A DNA stretch of 5,321 nt, from positions 1 to 5,321 of the forward strand of contig DATCTT010000383.1 in the NCBI GenBank assembly GCA_036567845.1, in the 5' to 3' direction. A program made the translations under genes and the position numbers. Source of the stretch: MWAR01 sp036567845. GTDB taxonomy: Bacteria; Muiribacteriota; Ozemobacteria; Ozemobacterales; Ozemobacteraceae. The notes beneath the pieces were generated by a model that saw only the letters and a list, made by a program, of their open reading frames with translations, ran no database searches and had not been told where the DNA came from. Below are positions 5,211 through 5,321 of this stretch, piece after piece; positions within the stretch are counted from its first letter, which is position 1; every line of letters begins with the position of its first letter.

Positions 5211-5321
5211 GCCGCCGCCTCCCATGCCTGTTGGAAGGCGGCACTCATAGCCTTGAACCGCTGCTCTTCGGCTGTGAGGAAGGCGCGAGTGGCGCAGGTG
5301 GCACGGGGCGGGGCGGCGTCG
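5207..5321 (-). CDS. 3' end of an unidentified gene upstream of lpxK (partial)
   Basis: Reading the minus strand inward from the window edge, one frame is open for 37 codons and stops at TGA (5209-5207). That stop overlaps the lpxK GTG as GTGA. The visible end includes AFLTAEEQRFKAMSAAFQQA (residues 13-32) and finishes WEAAA; it looks like a helical, alanine-rich C-terminus. Third codon positions are mostly G or C, as in the neighbouring genes, which supports real coding. The 5' end is outside the window. By common gene order it could be another envelope-lipid gene such as waaA (Kdo transferase), msbA or an acyltransferase, but the tail alone is not diagnostic and I assign no function. The 4-base overlap suggests one operon with lpxK and coupled translation. 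Confidence 0.65.
   Translation of the reverse strand, partial: DAAPPRATCATRAFLTAEEQRFKAMSAAFQQAWEAAA
5218..5223 (-). promoter_or_regulatory. Ribosome binding site deciding the lpxK start
   Basis: On the minus strand GGGAGG occupies 5223 to 5218, seven bases before the GTG at 5210. It lies inside the in-frame ATG-led extension (ATGGGAGG), so translation from that ATG would use up the only good Shine-Dalgarno. Nothing comparable is seen upstream of the ATG. Confidence 0.7.

Overview
The window is GC-rich and densely coding. It carries a housekeeping block from a bacterium whose phylum I cannot name. The order rpsR, DUF2232/YybS-type membrane protein gene, rplI, dnaB is a widespread bacterial arrangement, usually downstream of rpsF and sometimes ssb. 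I associate the version with the membrane protein gene between S18 and L9 with Firmicutes and deltaproteobacterial-type genomes. An intact lpxK on the opposite strand implies an outer membrane with lipid A, so a diderm is most likely: a deltaproteobacterial-type lineage or one of the GC-rich candidate phyla. This is inference from gene content, not phylogeny.

Plus strand, left to right: a terminator-like hairpin and ribosome binding site (1-70); rpsR (71-316); a short spacer with a GC hairpin; the DUF2232 membrane protein gene (379-1497), whose stop codon runs into the ribosome binding site of rplI; rplI (1510-1974); a 187-base intergenic region dominated by a 93-base imperfect hairpin built from CAC(G/A)GAG-type repeats (1997-2089), followed by a weak candidate promoter; dnaB (2162-3526); and, 11 bases later, a PAP2-family lipid phosphatase gene (3538-4107). 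A strong hairpin spans the stop codon of the last gene. Minus strand, convergent: lpxK (4170-5210, probable GTG start) and the last 37 codons of an upstream gene (5207-5321) that overlaps the lpxK start by four bases.

Functionally the left part is translation and replication (S18, L9, DnaB). The right part is envelope lipid metabolism: PAP2 phosphatase, LpxK and probably the gene upstream of it. The two sets converge at about 4108-4169. No new multi-gene system is visible. The least explained items are the segmented hairpin repeat between rplI and dnaB, the matching small stem-loops that hold the Shine-Dalgarno sequences of rpsR and rplI, and islands of A/T-ending codons at the signature motifs of dnaB and the PAP2 gene. 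No tRNA, rRNA, CRISPR array, insertion sequence or broken gene was seen.
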